From assembly GCA_022495995.1 (NCBI GenBank), contig JAFEMH010002083.1:310001-374000 (forward strand): a stretch of 64,000 bases of DNA, in the 5' to 3' direction. Origin of the DNA: Adenophora triphylla var. japonica. Taxonomy: Eukaryota; Streptophyta; Magnoliopsida; Asterales; Campanulaceae. The translations under genes were made by a program, and so were the position numbers. A model generated the notes under the pieces. That model was not told the origin of the DNA. It was given only the letters and a program-made list of their open reading frames with translations, and ran no database searches. Positions 10,442-22,400 of the stretch are shown one piece after another; position 1 is the first letter of the stretch; each line of letters opens with the position of its first letter.

Positions 10442-11813
10442 CCCAAGAACACAACTCACAGCATTTGGCGAAAATACTTGAGAAAACAGTGAGAATTCTC
10501 TAAGAATTGTCACCTTTTTCTCTTGAATCTTCCCAACTTTCACTCACTCAAATCAAACCCAAACACTCTTACATTCAACCCTTCAAACACAAAACACAAA
10601 GAAGATAGGTATAACCTCCCTCTTCTTACCCTAAATCTCTCATCCATGCATGCATTTTCAAGCTACAAAATGTAGTTCATTCATCTTCTTGTCTTAGATC
10701 CAAGAAGATCACCATGGAAGTTCATCTCCATGGATGATCTTCTACAAGGATCAACATTTTGTTCAAAGTGTTCTTACTTTCTTGCAAAGAAAACACATTT
10801 TCAAAACCCTAAAAACCATTTTCAAGCATCAAATCTCATTTTCAAAGGATAAAATTTCCCTTCCCAAGCAAATGAAGTGCTTAGTCCTAATGTACCCCAA
10901 GGATGGTTTGGTATAGTTGATTCAACACTAAAATGTCAAGTGATCACTAACCAAAACCTAGGGAAATGGGGACAAGCATGGATGGAAAAAACCCCTTTAA
11001 AATCATATTTTCTTTCTTGAGAAGTTGCTGTCCAGTAGCAATTTTCCAAGATCCCAGTCCATTGTCTTAATTTTTGGACACAGATAAACTTAGAATTTGG
11101 TGTTGACTACAAAACACTTTTTGTAGCCAGCATCCAGAGATTTTCATACATATTTTTACTTTATTTTTTGGGTGAGTAAAACTCCTCTTTTCAAATTTTC
11201 TTTTAGAGGCCAGTTCATCACCTTCTGGAAATCCAGATCTCATATCTGAGATTTCCAGAAGGTTTCTTCTCCAAAATGGAAAATTCCTTCGCACAAATCT
11301 TATTTAAGGTGTCTGGGAAAACTTTCATTCTCTGAGTTTATCCAGATTATGAAGTTTTAAGGCCCTTGAATCCATTTCAAAATCAAAGGTCCACTGCCTT
11401 TTTCATTCTGGCAGAAGTGACTCTCAACTTCAAAAGGTCTTTTGAGTACCAAATCTCAACCCAAAAATCTTCCAAAAAATCATGGGATCAGTTTAAAGTC
11501 TTAAAAAGACATTCCAATTTTTACTTTTCTGAGTTTCAACTTATTTTGGCCAAAACACACACACACACACAAATGATTTTCAGCTTGGAAGACTCGTTTA
11601 CGAGGCATTCCGGTGCACACTAACGCCCTTCCCGGCGTGTAACATGACCTCCGAACCCAAATCTCTAATCTCGGGCATTTTTCAAAGTTTTGGCCCTTAA
11701 AACAAAAATGGCGTGGCGACTCCGTTCTTTTTCCGTGTTTTATTTGGTTTTTTCAAAGAAACGCGAAAAATCGAATTCCTCCCGCGAGAAATTTTAGGTG
11801 GCACATCATCACA
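10442..11813 (+). repeat. Internal R-U5 segment of unit 3
   Basis: Matches 5,223-6,609 and 24,507-25,900, with a deletion of about 15 bp near 11,265. It carries the R hairpin at 10,704-10,742 and ends one base before the primer site. Confidence 0.85.
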
Positions 11814-11814
11814 G

Positions 11815-11832
11815 TGGCGACTCCGCTGGGGA
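11815..11832 (+). other. Primer binding site, tRNA-Arg (unit 3)
   Basis: The same 18-base tRNA-Arg match as at 545 and 6,611. Confidence 0.85.
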
Positions 11833-13093
11833 CTAGCTTTTTCTAAAAAAAAATGATATTTGGTATATTGGTGGAAACCATTAAACTTGCCGTTATCGCC
11901 TCCTAACACGAGTCGGGAATAAATTGTGGTTTAACAATCCCACGTACCGGTATCATCGTTTTAAAAAAAAAAAGCTTTTGAGGGTCAAGCTTCCGTCCCG
12001 GCTTTAAAAATCATTTGTTGTGTGTGTTGATTTTTGCACATTTTTCGTGTTGTTTTGGCCGCCTCGGAAAAAGTCAAAATTTTGACTGTCGGAATCATGT
12101 CCCTAACTGTCGGAATTTTTGTGCTTATGTGCTCATTTCAAAAAAAAAAATTCAAAAAAAAAATTTCAAAGAAAAAAAGAAAATTTTCAAAAAAAATCAT
12201 GCATAATATTTTTAAGACACATAAAAAAAAATTTCTATTTTACTCGTAAAAGAATATAGATCGCTTGCACACTACGCGCACGTGGCCTTACACTGCACAC
12301 TACGTCCCTAACCCGGGGAAATCCTTGTCGCGGCCCGTTTGGTCTTATTATGCCTCTCGGTGCAAGCACAGACTACCCAAACATCCCATGGAGCCTCGTG
12401 TCGACCATGCACTCGTCCGTGACACACTTTGTCCGAGACCCGGTTGGTTTTTAGTCTGGTCTGTGTCATGCCCCGTCTGTTTATAGACCTTTCCTTTCAA
12501 GCCTTTGTCGGCATACCGACTCAATATCTTTCCGGACCCTAATCGCCGAAGTTCTCGCCGGTTTTTCGCCGCAGACTTTGACCAAGATATTGACCGGTGC
12601 GCTCGACTTCGGCTCGACCGGCACAAATTATACACTCTCGACTCCCAAAGATTGACACTGAGCCATCAAGGATTAATGATTATTCCATGCCTAATTACGG
12701 CCTAATTGACGACAAGTCAAGATCAATTGTGGACATTTATCAGTCCAAATCATGCCGACTTTTTGTCGAGCCCTCGGACATGATCTTGACTTTGACGTCA
12801 GCTTTGTCCGCAATTTACACCGAATGCTCGTTAAGACTCGATTACCTGCCAGACTTTTAGGATCGTTTTTCTTTCGGTCGGTGGGACCCGCTTGCCCTAT
12901 AGGACCCTCGCCCGGGGCTGTCCACCCTGGGAGGTCGAAATACAGGTGGAATACGAGGGGCTTATAGACGTAGTGACGGGGCCCACTGATCCAGGATCCA
13001 GAGTAGTTTGCGAAAAAGAAGAGCAATCTTTTCCAACCAACTAGGTTAATAAAATATGTTTTAAGTAAACGTGAACAAATAACTGCATGTTGC
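11833..13093 (+). other. Leader of unit 3
   Basis: Non-coding leader, colinear with unit 2 and without the solo LTR. A-rich spaced tracts lie at 12,138-12,200. Nothing else supported. Confidence 0.7.
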
Positions 13094-13759
13094 ATGAGCC
13101 CAAAGCCCAAACACCTACCCTCCTTCAATTCCCAGACATCTGAACCCTCGTACCTTTTTCCCGCAGCTCCTCACAAAGGTTGGTTCCGGACACCGGGTCA
13201 TCGTTTGATTAGTTGGGAAGAGTCAAGCGCGTCATCAGCTACACCGTTTGTTCCGACTCCGGGTTTGGGAATGTCTCGCGTCACCGGTAATGATAGGGAT
13301 AACGTCACTCCGTCCTCCAAAATCCCTCGTACGTACCCGCATTGGATCCAGTTGGTAGAACAGATGAGACTTCGACATGAGGCTCAAATTAGCGACCTTC
13401 TGGAGGTTGTCGCAAGTCATGGTTTGACTATCAGTCTCAATTCCGATGGCACTTTTACCGCAAAAAAGGAAGAAGGTTCTCCTACTCTTCTTAATCGTCC
13501 CAGATACATCAAGATGCTACCCCAAGATTCCTATGACTCCACCGCAGGGACTCCTGCCCGTCGACTTACAGGGCAACTGGCCCCCAAACAGCAATCAAGG
13601 ATGAAAGAGTTCGGCATACCGTCAGTTATCCCCTCTCAAAGTGATAATCCCGCAAATATCAGCCTGGGTGATGAAGATCAGAAACAGCTTGAAGAAATAT
13701 GGTCGCCCATCAAAGCCCCGGGAGGAACGCCGGAAATGCATAAAGCAAGCTCGGATTGA
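13094..13759 (+). CDS. Gag-like N-terminal protein, unit 3 (best-preserved copy)
   Basis: A 221-residue frame from a true ATG. The first about 90 residues are Pro/Ser/Thr-rich. A helical stretch (HWIQLVEQMRLRHEAQ) and a Lys/Glu-rich part follow. The equivalent region of element C starts at 51,645 and has the same DGTFT block, so this is the common N-terminus of the family's Gag. I see no zinc knuckle and no clear Retrotrans_gag core. The stop at 13,757 is followed by colinear gag sequence in another frame, so the full product was longer. Assignment to Gag rests on position after the primer site and before the protease. Confidence 0.6.
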   Translation: MSPKPKHLPSFNSQTSEPSYLFPAAPHKGWFRTPGHRLISWEESSASSATPFVPTPGLGMSRVTGNDRDNVTPSSKIPRTYPHWIQLVEQMRLRHEAQISDLLEVVASHGLTISLNSDGTFTAKKEEGSPTLLNRPRYIKMLPQDSYDSTAGTPARRLTGQLAPKQQSRMKEFGIPSVIPSQSDNPANISLGDEDQKQLEEIWSPIKAPGGTPEMHKASSD

Positions 13760-15640
13760 AGAAGCCACACGCCACTTCGGGACCTTAACAATTTCCCAAC
13801 CGATCGGGGCTACATCAAGGACAAACATATGCCTCGTTCCCCGACCTTAATACCTCTCATTATCCGGCGGAGTCCAACCACTCGCTTCCGGATGAGCCCA
13901 ACAACAGTGTCTCCCTGACCAGTTCCACTCAAAGTCATTCCAAAGACCGCCAACCCGAGATCCCAAATCCGCCACCACCCGTAGAACACATTTGGTGGGA
14001 TATTCGTGACCGTCCCGACCGCCTTGAAAGGGATTATCGGGACTGATACACGAGGACCGTCCTCCTAAGAAGAAGAAAATTTCCTCCCAAAGAAAAATTG
14101 AAGGAGAGATTCGAGGCCGGTGATACTAGTGTGGGTACGCTCTGAGAGCCATCCGGGGATTTGATTATTATGTACTCTACTCCAAACATCTTCCCCAAAG
14201 CAAACAGGGGTAGAAGAGCCAAAAAGCCTTGCCAACGACAAAATTGAGACTTTCTGACACCGTAATACCGTGAGCCTGGGTAACTCTACCGCCAATCGAA
14301 ATCTATTTTTCCCGCAGAATGTACCTAAAATTCGCTTTGTCCAGCCTCCCGAGTGCACACCGACAAAGAAAGACCAACACTGCTTGGCGCTCCCACTCAA
14401 TCAACATGTTGACCGGAGATGGCAAACCGCCACAAAAGGCCTCGCATAACCCAGGGCTTCAGCAAAGGGTCTACCTCGCAAGAAAAAGGCACGAAGTGAC
14501 CGGCTTGATGACTCTCCTTCTCCAGCACAAGCACCAAATCTATGATCCTCGCCTATATGGTAGCATGATCACCTTCTCGCGACGAAGATTTGCCAAGAGA
14601 TGTTTCCCAAGACAACGAAGCTTTGTACATCACCATTAAGCTCAACACCGTGTCGCTCCCTTCGAGTATTGGTGGATAATGGATCAGCCATTAATGTCCT
14701 TCCCTTAGCATGATGCGGGCCCCTGCGCATCAATGAAAGGCATATGATCCCATCTACCCGGATTATCAAGGCCTATGACGGCTCGTCTCGTCCCATCCTG
14801 GGGACAAGAACTCCGGAACTCGGTACGAAACCCAAATGGTGCCAAAGAAAGTTCCATGTAATGGACATCCCATCCGAGTTCACAAACCTTATTAGGGCGC
14901 CCTAGGTTGCATGCATCACATGAAAGCCATAGCTTCCACTCTCCACCAATGTGTCAAGTTCATTAACCGGCAAGGGGACCTTGAAGTCATAAGGGTGACA
15001 GCTTTCCTCATAGGGAATGAAGCAGGGACCGTCACTAAGCATGCTCTTAGCCCCGACCAGGGCTACCTCCTCCGAGTCGACCAAGGGACTATCGGCAAGT
15101 CTCGTCGAATCCCCTGTAATCCAAAGTGATGCTAACTATGTCAACGCACTCAAGCGAGCGTACTCCGAAGAAGTTCGATTTATCAAATTCAATTGTCATT
15201 TCCAACATTTGGAGGCATACTGGAGGGGAACATTGAACACCGCCATGATACAGGCACACAAACCCCTGGTCCCTAATCACGCCTTTGTCACCATTCTTCA
15301 AACCCACTCTCTGACCCTGCCAAGCCAGGAAATTTTCATGATCAAGATCGACAAGCATCGTCATACTCAACTCGAATCTATGAAAGTCGTGTGGGACGTC
15401 CTCCTTGCTGAACTGCCTGCCAAACCTTTCCGCTCGAGTATGTGGACATGAGATTTTTCCAAAGAAGACATCGAGACGCAATACGTCCTTACATCCGGGA
15501 TTGAGTGGTCGATTGTGACGAGATAGAAATCCCTGCACTGAGGAAGATCCCTACATCCACATGCTCAGCCTTTCGCATGCCAAACACAATTGATTCTCGG
15601 TTCAGTACAAAGAGATGATAGCAACGACCGAGGAAGGAGG
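13760..15640 (+). pseudogene. Gag C-terminal part, protease and linker of unit 3, frame-disrupted
   Basis: Colinear with 3,300-5,222. The protease active-site region lies near 14,665-14,705, but the frame is broken on both sides. A clean open stretch, 15,017-15,451, covers the linker. Most differences from unit 1 fall on CAG/CTG triplets. At 15,634-15,640 the AAGGAGG string is followed by native sequence (TAACAG) instead of R, so this unit shows what was replaced at the two tandem joints. Confidence 0.65.
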
Positions 15641-15964
15641 TAACAGAAAAGAGATGCCCCGAGTCATGAGGCCTCCGACAAAGAATGCCGCTAAAGAATT
15701 GGGGAAACTCTCTCTCGTGCCCGTCCGCGACCAAAGAAGAAATGATCACCAAACTTGGATTGGTCCCCCCGGTCCCTTTTCATGTGTCAACCTTTCAGAA
15801 GTCCTCCGAGTCTCTCACTTGCTGAAGAGTTTGAGTCTTCCGAGTCGTCCCGATGGCCTCACGCCCGAAGACCACGAAATTGTAGCCACGTCGTATTCCC
15901 CTCTTATTCTCAATGAAAATGATTTCGAACCTTCTCGAGTATCCCTTAATTGCCACTTTAACTA
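15641..15964 (+). other. Post-protease linker of element A
   Basis: Present also in element C at 56,820-57,120 (shared KEEMITKLGLVPRPF-like segment in C). Frame-disrupted in A. Function unknown; in complete Tat elements the RT would follow here. Confidence 0.5.
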
Positions 15965-16103
15965 ATGATGAATTAACTAATAATTCAAAACAGCTTAATA
16001 ATAATTCACTAGATGAAGAAGGCAAGTATTACTACTACATTAAATCAAACAAAAAAATCAAACAAAAACAAAAAAAAAGTGGAGGATCTTTTAAGGTGCA
16101 GTT
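15965..16103. other. AT-rich scar replacing RT/RNase H
   Basis: An AT-rich segment (ACTAATGATGAATTA, A-rich runs) links the linker directly to the integrase remnant. Element C has the same joint with the same flanks at 57,125-57,240. The missing part would normally be about 2-3 kb of RT, RNase H and the integrase start. Confidence 0.7.
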
Positions 16104-17012
16104 GTCCTGGAAGAGGAAAATCGAAAGCCCAAGCCGCCGAAGAGATTTTGACGAGTGTGAATTTCGTGGAACCTGCGGAAGAGCCTAAAGAGACGCAGAT
16201 CGGTAGATTTCTTCAAAGGAACTCGAAAGGATGCTCTGCGCAAAACTCCTACAAGATCCTCAACTCAAGGAAAGTAGCCCTCTTCATCAAAGAGAACATC
16301 ATATGCCGTATACTGCTGGTTGCCACCGAAATCATCTCGTATAATGGATCCCACTTCGAAGGGGAATGCGATAGCCGGGCCGGGCAAGCATCTTAGAACA
16401 ACCTGTCACAAGTCATCTCCTTACAGCCCTTAAACCAACGCGGGAGCCTGCCGAGGCAAAGCAAACAAGACTTTGGAAAACATCATCCGGAAAATGGCCG
16501 TCCGAGGCAGAGATTGGCCCGGTAAGTTACACCTGCACCTTCAGCTACGTAACAACACGCCGAACTAATCGAATCGGGGAAACACCGTTTGCCCTCACAT
16601 ACCGAATGGAAGCCGTACTCCCAATCGAGCTTAGAAATCCCCGCTCCGTGTACCGTTGGAAAGCTGCATCAACGAGGTCGTAATGGCCTGCAAAGTCGCC
16701 ATGATGAATTGGCGCCCTACTAGATGAGCGACGATTGAAAGCCAATGGAACACATCCGAGCCTACCAAGGAAGAATGGCCCGAGCCTTGGATACAAGAAA
16801 GTAAAGCATCTGGGAGATCCGAGAAGCGGGGATCTCGTCTTGAAAGAAGAAGCCCCTGGGCCAGCATCAACCCGCTTGGCAAATGGGAGCCTCGTCTGGG
16901 CCGGGCCATACGTGCAGCCCGTAAGATCTTCTCCTGAGGAGCCATACGCAACTTGCGTGCACCTCGACGGAAATCCTCAGACACCCAAAATAATGGTGAC
17001 AAGTCGCGCATA
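16104..17012 (+). pseudogene. Integrase remnant (core end and C-terminal domain)
   Basis: Recognisable blocks in several frames: the YNGSHFEG block at 16,340-16,360, a QTNGAVEA-like block near 16,430, the DWPGKLH-like block near 16,510, TPFALTYGMEAVLPIE-like codons near 16,580, and the C-terminal EGDLVLKE-type block near 16,830. The zinc-binding N-terminus and the first catalytic Asp are absent. The Asp expected before NGSHF reads Tyr (TAT) here and in element C, but it sits in a CGTA context typical of the CAG/CTG artefact, so the change may not be real. It could not act alone. Confidence 0.75.
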
Positions 17013-17481
17013 GCTACGCGTAGAAGCAAAAAAAAAAGTCAAAAAAAAAAATATCAAAAAAAAAGAGTGCTAAAAGAGTAATACCTAACTAGTTGAAAAC
17101 CAAAAGGTGGCGGCCTAGGTAAAAACAGTGCTCGCACAAAAAAAAAAAACAAAAAAAAACAAACAAAAAAACAAAAAAAATCGACCAGGTTGAACTACGA
17201 AGACCTGAGCTCCTCAAAATGAGGGGAACGTAGGCAGCCGGAAACGGTTCGGTCTAAAACATAAATAAAAGTCATACTTTGACATCAATACACTGATCAG
17301 ACCATGAAAGCGTCTCGAAAAACTCTGAAGCAATTCAAATATTCATTACAAGTTAAAAACTTTTTGATGAGTCTAAGCCCGATTCATTCCTACAACTGGC
17401 AACCTGCTAAAAAAAATTAAGATACGTAATCAAACTAATGTGTCTGCCATGACAAAAAAGGGATACTCGGAAACCTCATAG
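17013..17481 (+). other. A-rich spacer after integrase
   Basis: Poly-A tracts and one copy of the module GAGTGCTAAAAGAG...GGCGGCCTAGG, which is doubled in element C (58,170-58,351). It contains the stem-loop at 17,192-17,236. No gene. Confidence 0.6.
17192..17236 (+). other. CTACG...CGTAG stem-loop, copy 1
   Basis: Outer stem CTACG (17,195-17,199) pairs with CGTAG (17,229-17,233). The inner stem CTCCTC pairs with GAGGGG around AAAAT. The same outer stem with a different inner stem recurs at 23,401 and 24,005 and in element C at 58,397. Confidence 0.55.
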
Positions 17482-18990
17482 TCACTCCAAGCCACTCGAA
17501 CTGGCCTCTCCCCTCTTCTTCCCCCTTCGAGTCTTCTTCTTCTGAACCGGAAAAATGTCGGTCTTCCTCCTACCAATCTCTGGTATAGGAACAGGATCTA
17601 TCAGACCAGACTCTGTCAGGGCCTTGGTAGCCCTAGTGTCATCTCTCATCTCCTGTAGCCTAGCTGGTAGCATAGGAGTCCTCCTCTCTTGTCTCTTGAC
17701 ATAAGCCTCATAGTCGGTCACCACATCTCCGCTCCTGTCATGAGGGTTGGTCCTCGCCTCGGCCCTCCTCCTCTCGGAAACTGTCAGGACCTCCGCACCC
17801 ACAATGGCCTCACGCCGCCTCAAAATAGCCATATGAGTCTCTCCCAAATGCCTCTCGTACCAATCCAGGTACCAAGTGGTCAGGAACACAGGTCTCGGAC
17901 GCCTGAGGATAACCCGAGGAGGAAAAACGTCATATCTCCATGCTCGGGAAAGAGAGGAAAACACCGAAGGATCATCCATAGAAGCAGAAGCCACCACCCA
18001 GGTGGCTATATCATCAAAGTCCTCCAAAGGAACCTGCTCCAAGCCGAACTGTCTCAGAACCAAGGACGGAATATAGAAGCTGGACTGAGAAAGCCCCGGG
18101 AGCATGACCACATGAGACCCGTCCTGAAGCACTCTGCGAGTCTCCACCCGCCAACAAGGCACTGACCATCTGATATCTTCTGTCTGGCGACCAGCCATCC
18201 AACGCTCCCATGAGCCCCGATCATCAAAATCTACAACAACCCCCTCCCGGCGAATGTCCAAGGCTTCGATCATGTCAGAGTTTCCCCGAAGAATCCCCAA
18301 GCGCTCCATCAACCACAGAGTCAAGAGGAACGGGCTGCCCCCGTGCATATACCGCTTCCCGATAGCCAGCCTATCGAGAGCATGGAAAGTCTCCCAGGAG
18401 ATCGAGGTACAACATCTCTGCAAGCGACAATGAACGACTACATCCAGCAGAGACCGATGACAGATCCCAAAAGAATAGACCATGAACAAGGTCCCGAACA
18501 TGCAAAGTGCAAAGGCATCCCAATAGGCATCGTCAAGTAAGCCTAAGCCCCTAAATCTATCAGGGAGACCAGAAATATCAAAATGATCGGGACCAGCGAT
18601 CATACTTGCGATTCCTCCAGGGGAAAGATGAAGGAGGTTGCACACTCTGTCAGCAAAAGAAGCCCTCGGCAAAGGAACCGCTATCTCTTTCCACCTCCGG
18701 GACCACCAAGCAAGGCCCGAAATTCTTTCACGGCCGGAACAATCTCATTATTGTAAGAAAGGCAAAAGACATGCCTTCTCAGTATCCCAAAATGAGGGAA
18801 GAAGCCCTCGAAGATCATAGTCCTAATCAATTCCTTGAGAGACCATAAGCACCTCACCTTATACCTTTCTTCAAAGAAGGACCTTCTCTCATGCATAATC
18901 TCAGGGACCAATCCTTGAATTTAAAAAGTTAAAGAATGACATTTGGGATTCTTGGGACAATTTTGATGGAGCTTTTCTAAGGTTTTCCAT
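17482..18990 (-). CDS. DUF7745-like protein, antisense gene 2 of element A
   Basis: ATG at 18,990, stop at 17,482; about 500 codons with two apparent frame slips (near 18,910 and 18,680). The longest open part, 18,672-17,482, covers 396 codons. Recognised features: an N-terminal EIVPAVKEFRALL block, a central WERW...IRWSVPCWRVE block, then the SFYIPSLVLRQFG block, in the order seen in the plant DUF7745 family. The C-terminus is Lys/Arg-rich (KKKTRRGKKRG), a possible nuclear signal. It lies opposite to the retrotransposon genes, between integrase and the PMD gene, and C has the same gene at the same place. Extra and antisense ORFs are known in plant Tat elements; function is unknown. Its promoter is probably at 19,087-19,129. 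Confidence 0.7.
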
Positions 18991-19419
18991 GGATTTTCTC
19001 TCTTTCTCCCCCGAAAATGGTCAAGTTTGGACTAGAGGTTGAAGAGGATATTTGAATTTGAAATAAAGTGAGACCAGATCTGAAGCAAAATTAGAGGACA
19101 ATGTCAGATGCAGGATCCCTCCGCGCGGACATGATCTGCAACAGTCCAAACTGCTGAACCAAAGAGGAATATTCCGTCCATATACCAAACACTAACACCC
19201 TTGCCAAAAAACCAAGGCTCATGCAACATTGCATTCATACTGCATTGCATTCATAAAAAATAAAATCCTAAATCATTACATTCCAAAAAAAAAGGAGTGT
19301 GCATAAAAAAAAAATCAAAAAAAAAAGTAGGTAACAATAATCCTAAAATTATTACATCAAAAAAAAATAAAAAAATGTGCATAAGCTGTACAAATCTCAA
19401 TCTCAGAAAAACAGAGAAA
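18991..19419. other. Spacer between the two antisense genes
   Basis: Leader of the DUF7745-like gene (to about 19,090), the CGCG palindrome at 19,120-19,129, then an A-rich 3' region of the PMD gene with short repeats (GCATTGCATTCATA). No other gene seen. Confidence 0.55.
19087..19129 (-). promoter_or_regulatory. Predicted promoter of the DUF7745-like gene
   Basis: TCCGCGCGGA (19,120-19,129) lies about 33 bp upstream (minus strand) of a weak AT box (CTAATTTT, 19,087-19,094) and about 130 bp upstream of the ATG at 18,990. Element C has the same pair at 60,263-60,302 with a better AT box (TTTAATTT). The same arrangement is at the PMD gene and in the LTR. Confidence 0.45.
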
Positions 19420-22400
19420 TCAATCAGAATCCCTAGCGCCCGACGTCTGTCCCCGGTCCCTCTTGCGACTCGGGCCCGCCTCCTCAGGAGACCTGAAGAT
19501 CTCAGGCTCAGAATCGTCCTCGTCTCCAGAAAGAGGCTCATCAGGACCAACCGGCACGCTCTAATAGGGCAAGCCAAGATCTGCGAAAAAATCATATCCG
19601 AAGGTGAAGGCGTCGGACTCCTGGACGTACGAAGACGACCCACCATGCTGCCAAACGTGTCCCCGCCCATATGGATCCCCGAGAATGACATGATCCGAAG
19701 GCAGCACCGCGGGGATCAATGAGAGGAGACAGAGGAGTCTCGGAAGAAGTCTCGAACGAATAGGGAAGCCTCCCGCCCGATGTGCGCCGGCCGTGGTCGC
19801 CTCGCTCTAGCTCGAGGAGCCCCGCAAGCAACCATCCTCCATATAAATCTCTTAGCCCCGATTACTTGCTTCGTCGCCTTCCGACGACCACCTCCGAAAA
19901 CCGCACGTAAGTCAAAGCGTCAAAAAAAAAAAAAAAAGAGGAAGTGATGCTAAAAGTGATGAAGCAAAAGAAAAGAAAGAAGAGGCAAAAGCATAAGGAA
20001 AGGCCATACCTTCATACCCTGACGAGGCCGGAAAGCTCGTGGAAGCCGCTCAGCCGAGGGATCTGCACCCTCAATCTGGACCCCATCCTGGACATATGAA
20101 AATCCGTCCGAGGGTACCGCGGATCCCAAACTCCTCTCTATCCGTAACCCGGGCATCCTCACCTCCTCAAAACAAATACTGGGTACGGCTCAACCGCCAC
20201 AAATGCCGAGAAGTGCTGGCCGGCTCGGTAATCATCCCAGGTCGCAGATCTGTCACTCAGATGCATCATATCGGCGGGAGGCTCCACCGGTGTCATCAAA
20301 GGCAAATTCACGCCATGCGCGCGTGCCACCCTCTCTCCCCGTGATAATAGGCATCGCAGGTCGGACCTCTCAGAATCCTCCGGCTGCGCGGTCCAAATCT
20401 CGACGCCTTTCACCGCGCCACCTCGAAGCGATCCCAGGGATAGAATATCATCCTCTCATCCGTCTCAGCCTCCGTCAAAGGAAGGCAATCCGCGTATCTG
20501 AGAGTCGTACGCCCCCTGGAGCTTATCTTCTCCCGGGCATGCTTGGACCAAGAGCGCATGGCCGGATACGCCCCGACGTACTCCGCCGGCTGTCGCCACA
20601 TCGTGACGTGGAAAAACTCCAACGCCCATACCTGCGAAAGGTAAAAATCAAATCAATCCAGTACAAAAGAAAAGTGTGTGCTCAAGAAAAGAAGGGAAAG
20701 CAAAAAGAAAGCTTATACCTCCAGAGCAAACTCGAAGCAGTACAAGGAGCTCACAGCCTTCCCATTTGTACCTATCAAGAGCAAAGTAAAGCTCTGCGGC
20801 CGGCTTCTCCCAGGAGACGTCTCCAGCCATCTCCATGTCCTCCAAGGACCTCGGCAAGGCAAAGACTGCCGTACCCTCGGCATGTCCAAAAAGGGTGCTC
20901 GAAAAGCAAACCATAAGAAGGCCTAGCAATGCGCTTCGGCGCCTATCCTCTCCTCCCGGCCTCGTAGCTCACAATGGTCTCCACAATCTTCTCATAGACC
21001 ACGGCATACTCCATCCCCATCCCCTTTTTGGGAATAGAAAATCCCGAAGAGCTGCGAGATCCGCATCGTTATAGCCGTCCCGCCACTCAATGCTGCGTCC
21101 ATTAAAGGACAAACCCGTGATCGCAGCGTAGTCAGAAGGCGTAACCGTAGCCTCGCCCCAAAAGAAGTGAAACGTGTGGGTCGCATCCCACCAGTGCTGG
21201 GCCAAAGCAAACATCAAGCCCTTGCTCTTAGGGAACTTGACCAACCCCCTCAAGTACTCAATGAACTCCCAAAGCCCGGTCTCAACAACAATCTGTCTCG
21301 GACTCGGCAAAGCTCCTCGGCCCGCATTCGGAAGCCGGTCCCACAAGTCAACTACAGACTCCACCGATCCTCGAGTCTTCATCTTGTTCAGCTGCTCAGT
21401 AACGTAGTTGTTTCCACCCTGCAAAAAAAAAGAGAGAAAATGTCAAAAAAGAAAATTTTGCATTTGCATTTGCACAAAAAAAAAAGAAAGCATATACATG
21501 CATCATTCATCACAAAAGTTTTGAAGAAAATTCGGCAGCATAACGGCATGCAATGAACCGAGCCCCATTTTTTTTTTCTCTCACAAAAAAGACAGTTTTC
21601 AGCAAATCCCAACCAACATGCATACATGCATAACACTCATCATCAAAAAAAAAAAGAGAGTTCTACATGCATTCCTACGGAAGTAAAAACTCCGTCCCAT
21701 TTTCCATAAAAAAAATGCATACATTCATTCAGCGGAAGCAAAAAAAAAAAACTCCGTCCCATCTTTCATGAAATAGCATACGGGGAACGAAAAATCCGTC
21801 CCACTTTTCATAGAAAATCACACTCTTAAAAAAAAAGTGCATTCATAACATGCATATTATCCGTCATTTCAAAAAAAAAAAGATCCTACAATCATACATT
21901 CACACAAGGAGTCAACGGAAGCAAAAACTCCGTCCCATTTTCAGAAAATAACATGCATACATAGAATCATCATCTCATTGCAAAAAAAAAAAAAAAAAAA
22001 AATCATCATATCAACATTGCAAGAATCCTACATTGCAATAAAAGAAGTCCGTCTCAAATTCGGGAAATCATTCATCATAATCTCATATTTCAAAAAAAAA
22101 ATGGCGAAAATGTCAATTCTTTTCCCAAGCAAAATGCATATTTTGGGATACCCATATATTCATTACAACATGCATAGCATCAAAATTAAGATTCAAAGCC
22201 AAGAACATTGCATAATTTTCAAAAAAAAAAAAAAAAAAGAAAAATCACCCAAAAATCAATTTCAAGCAAGAAATCGACAAAGGAATCAAAAGGATTCGAA
22301 GAATACCGTTCGGAGACTCGGATCGGTGGCCCAATGTTGCCAAGCATCGGGGTATGGCTCCTCCGCAATCGATTGCGAAAGAGTATAGTGCCTCCTCATT

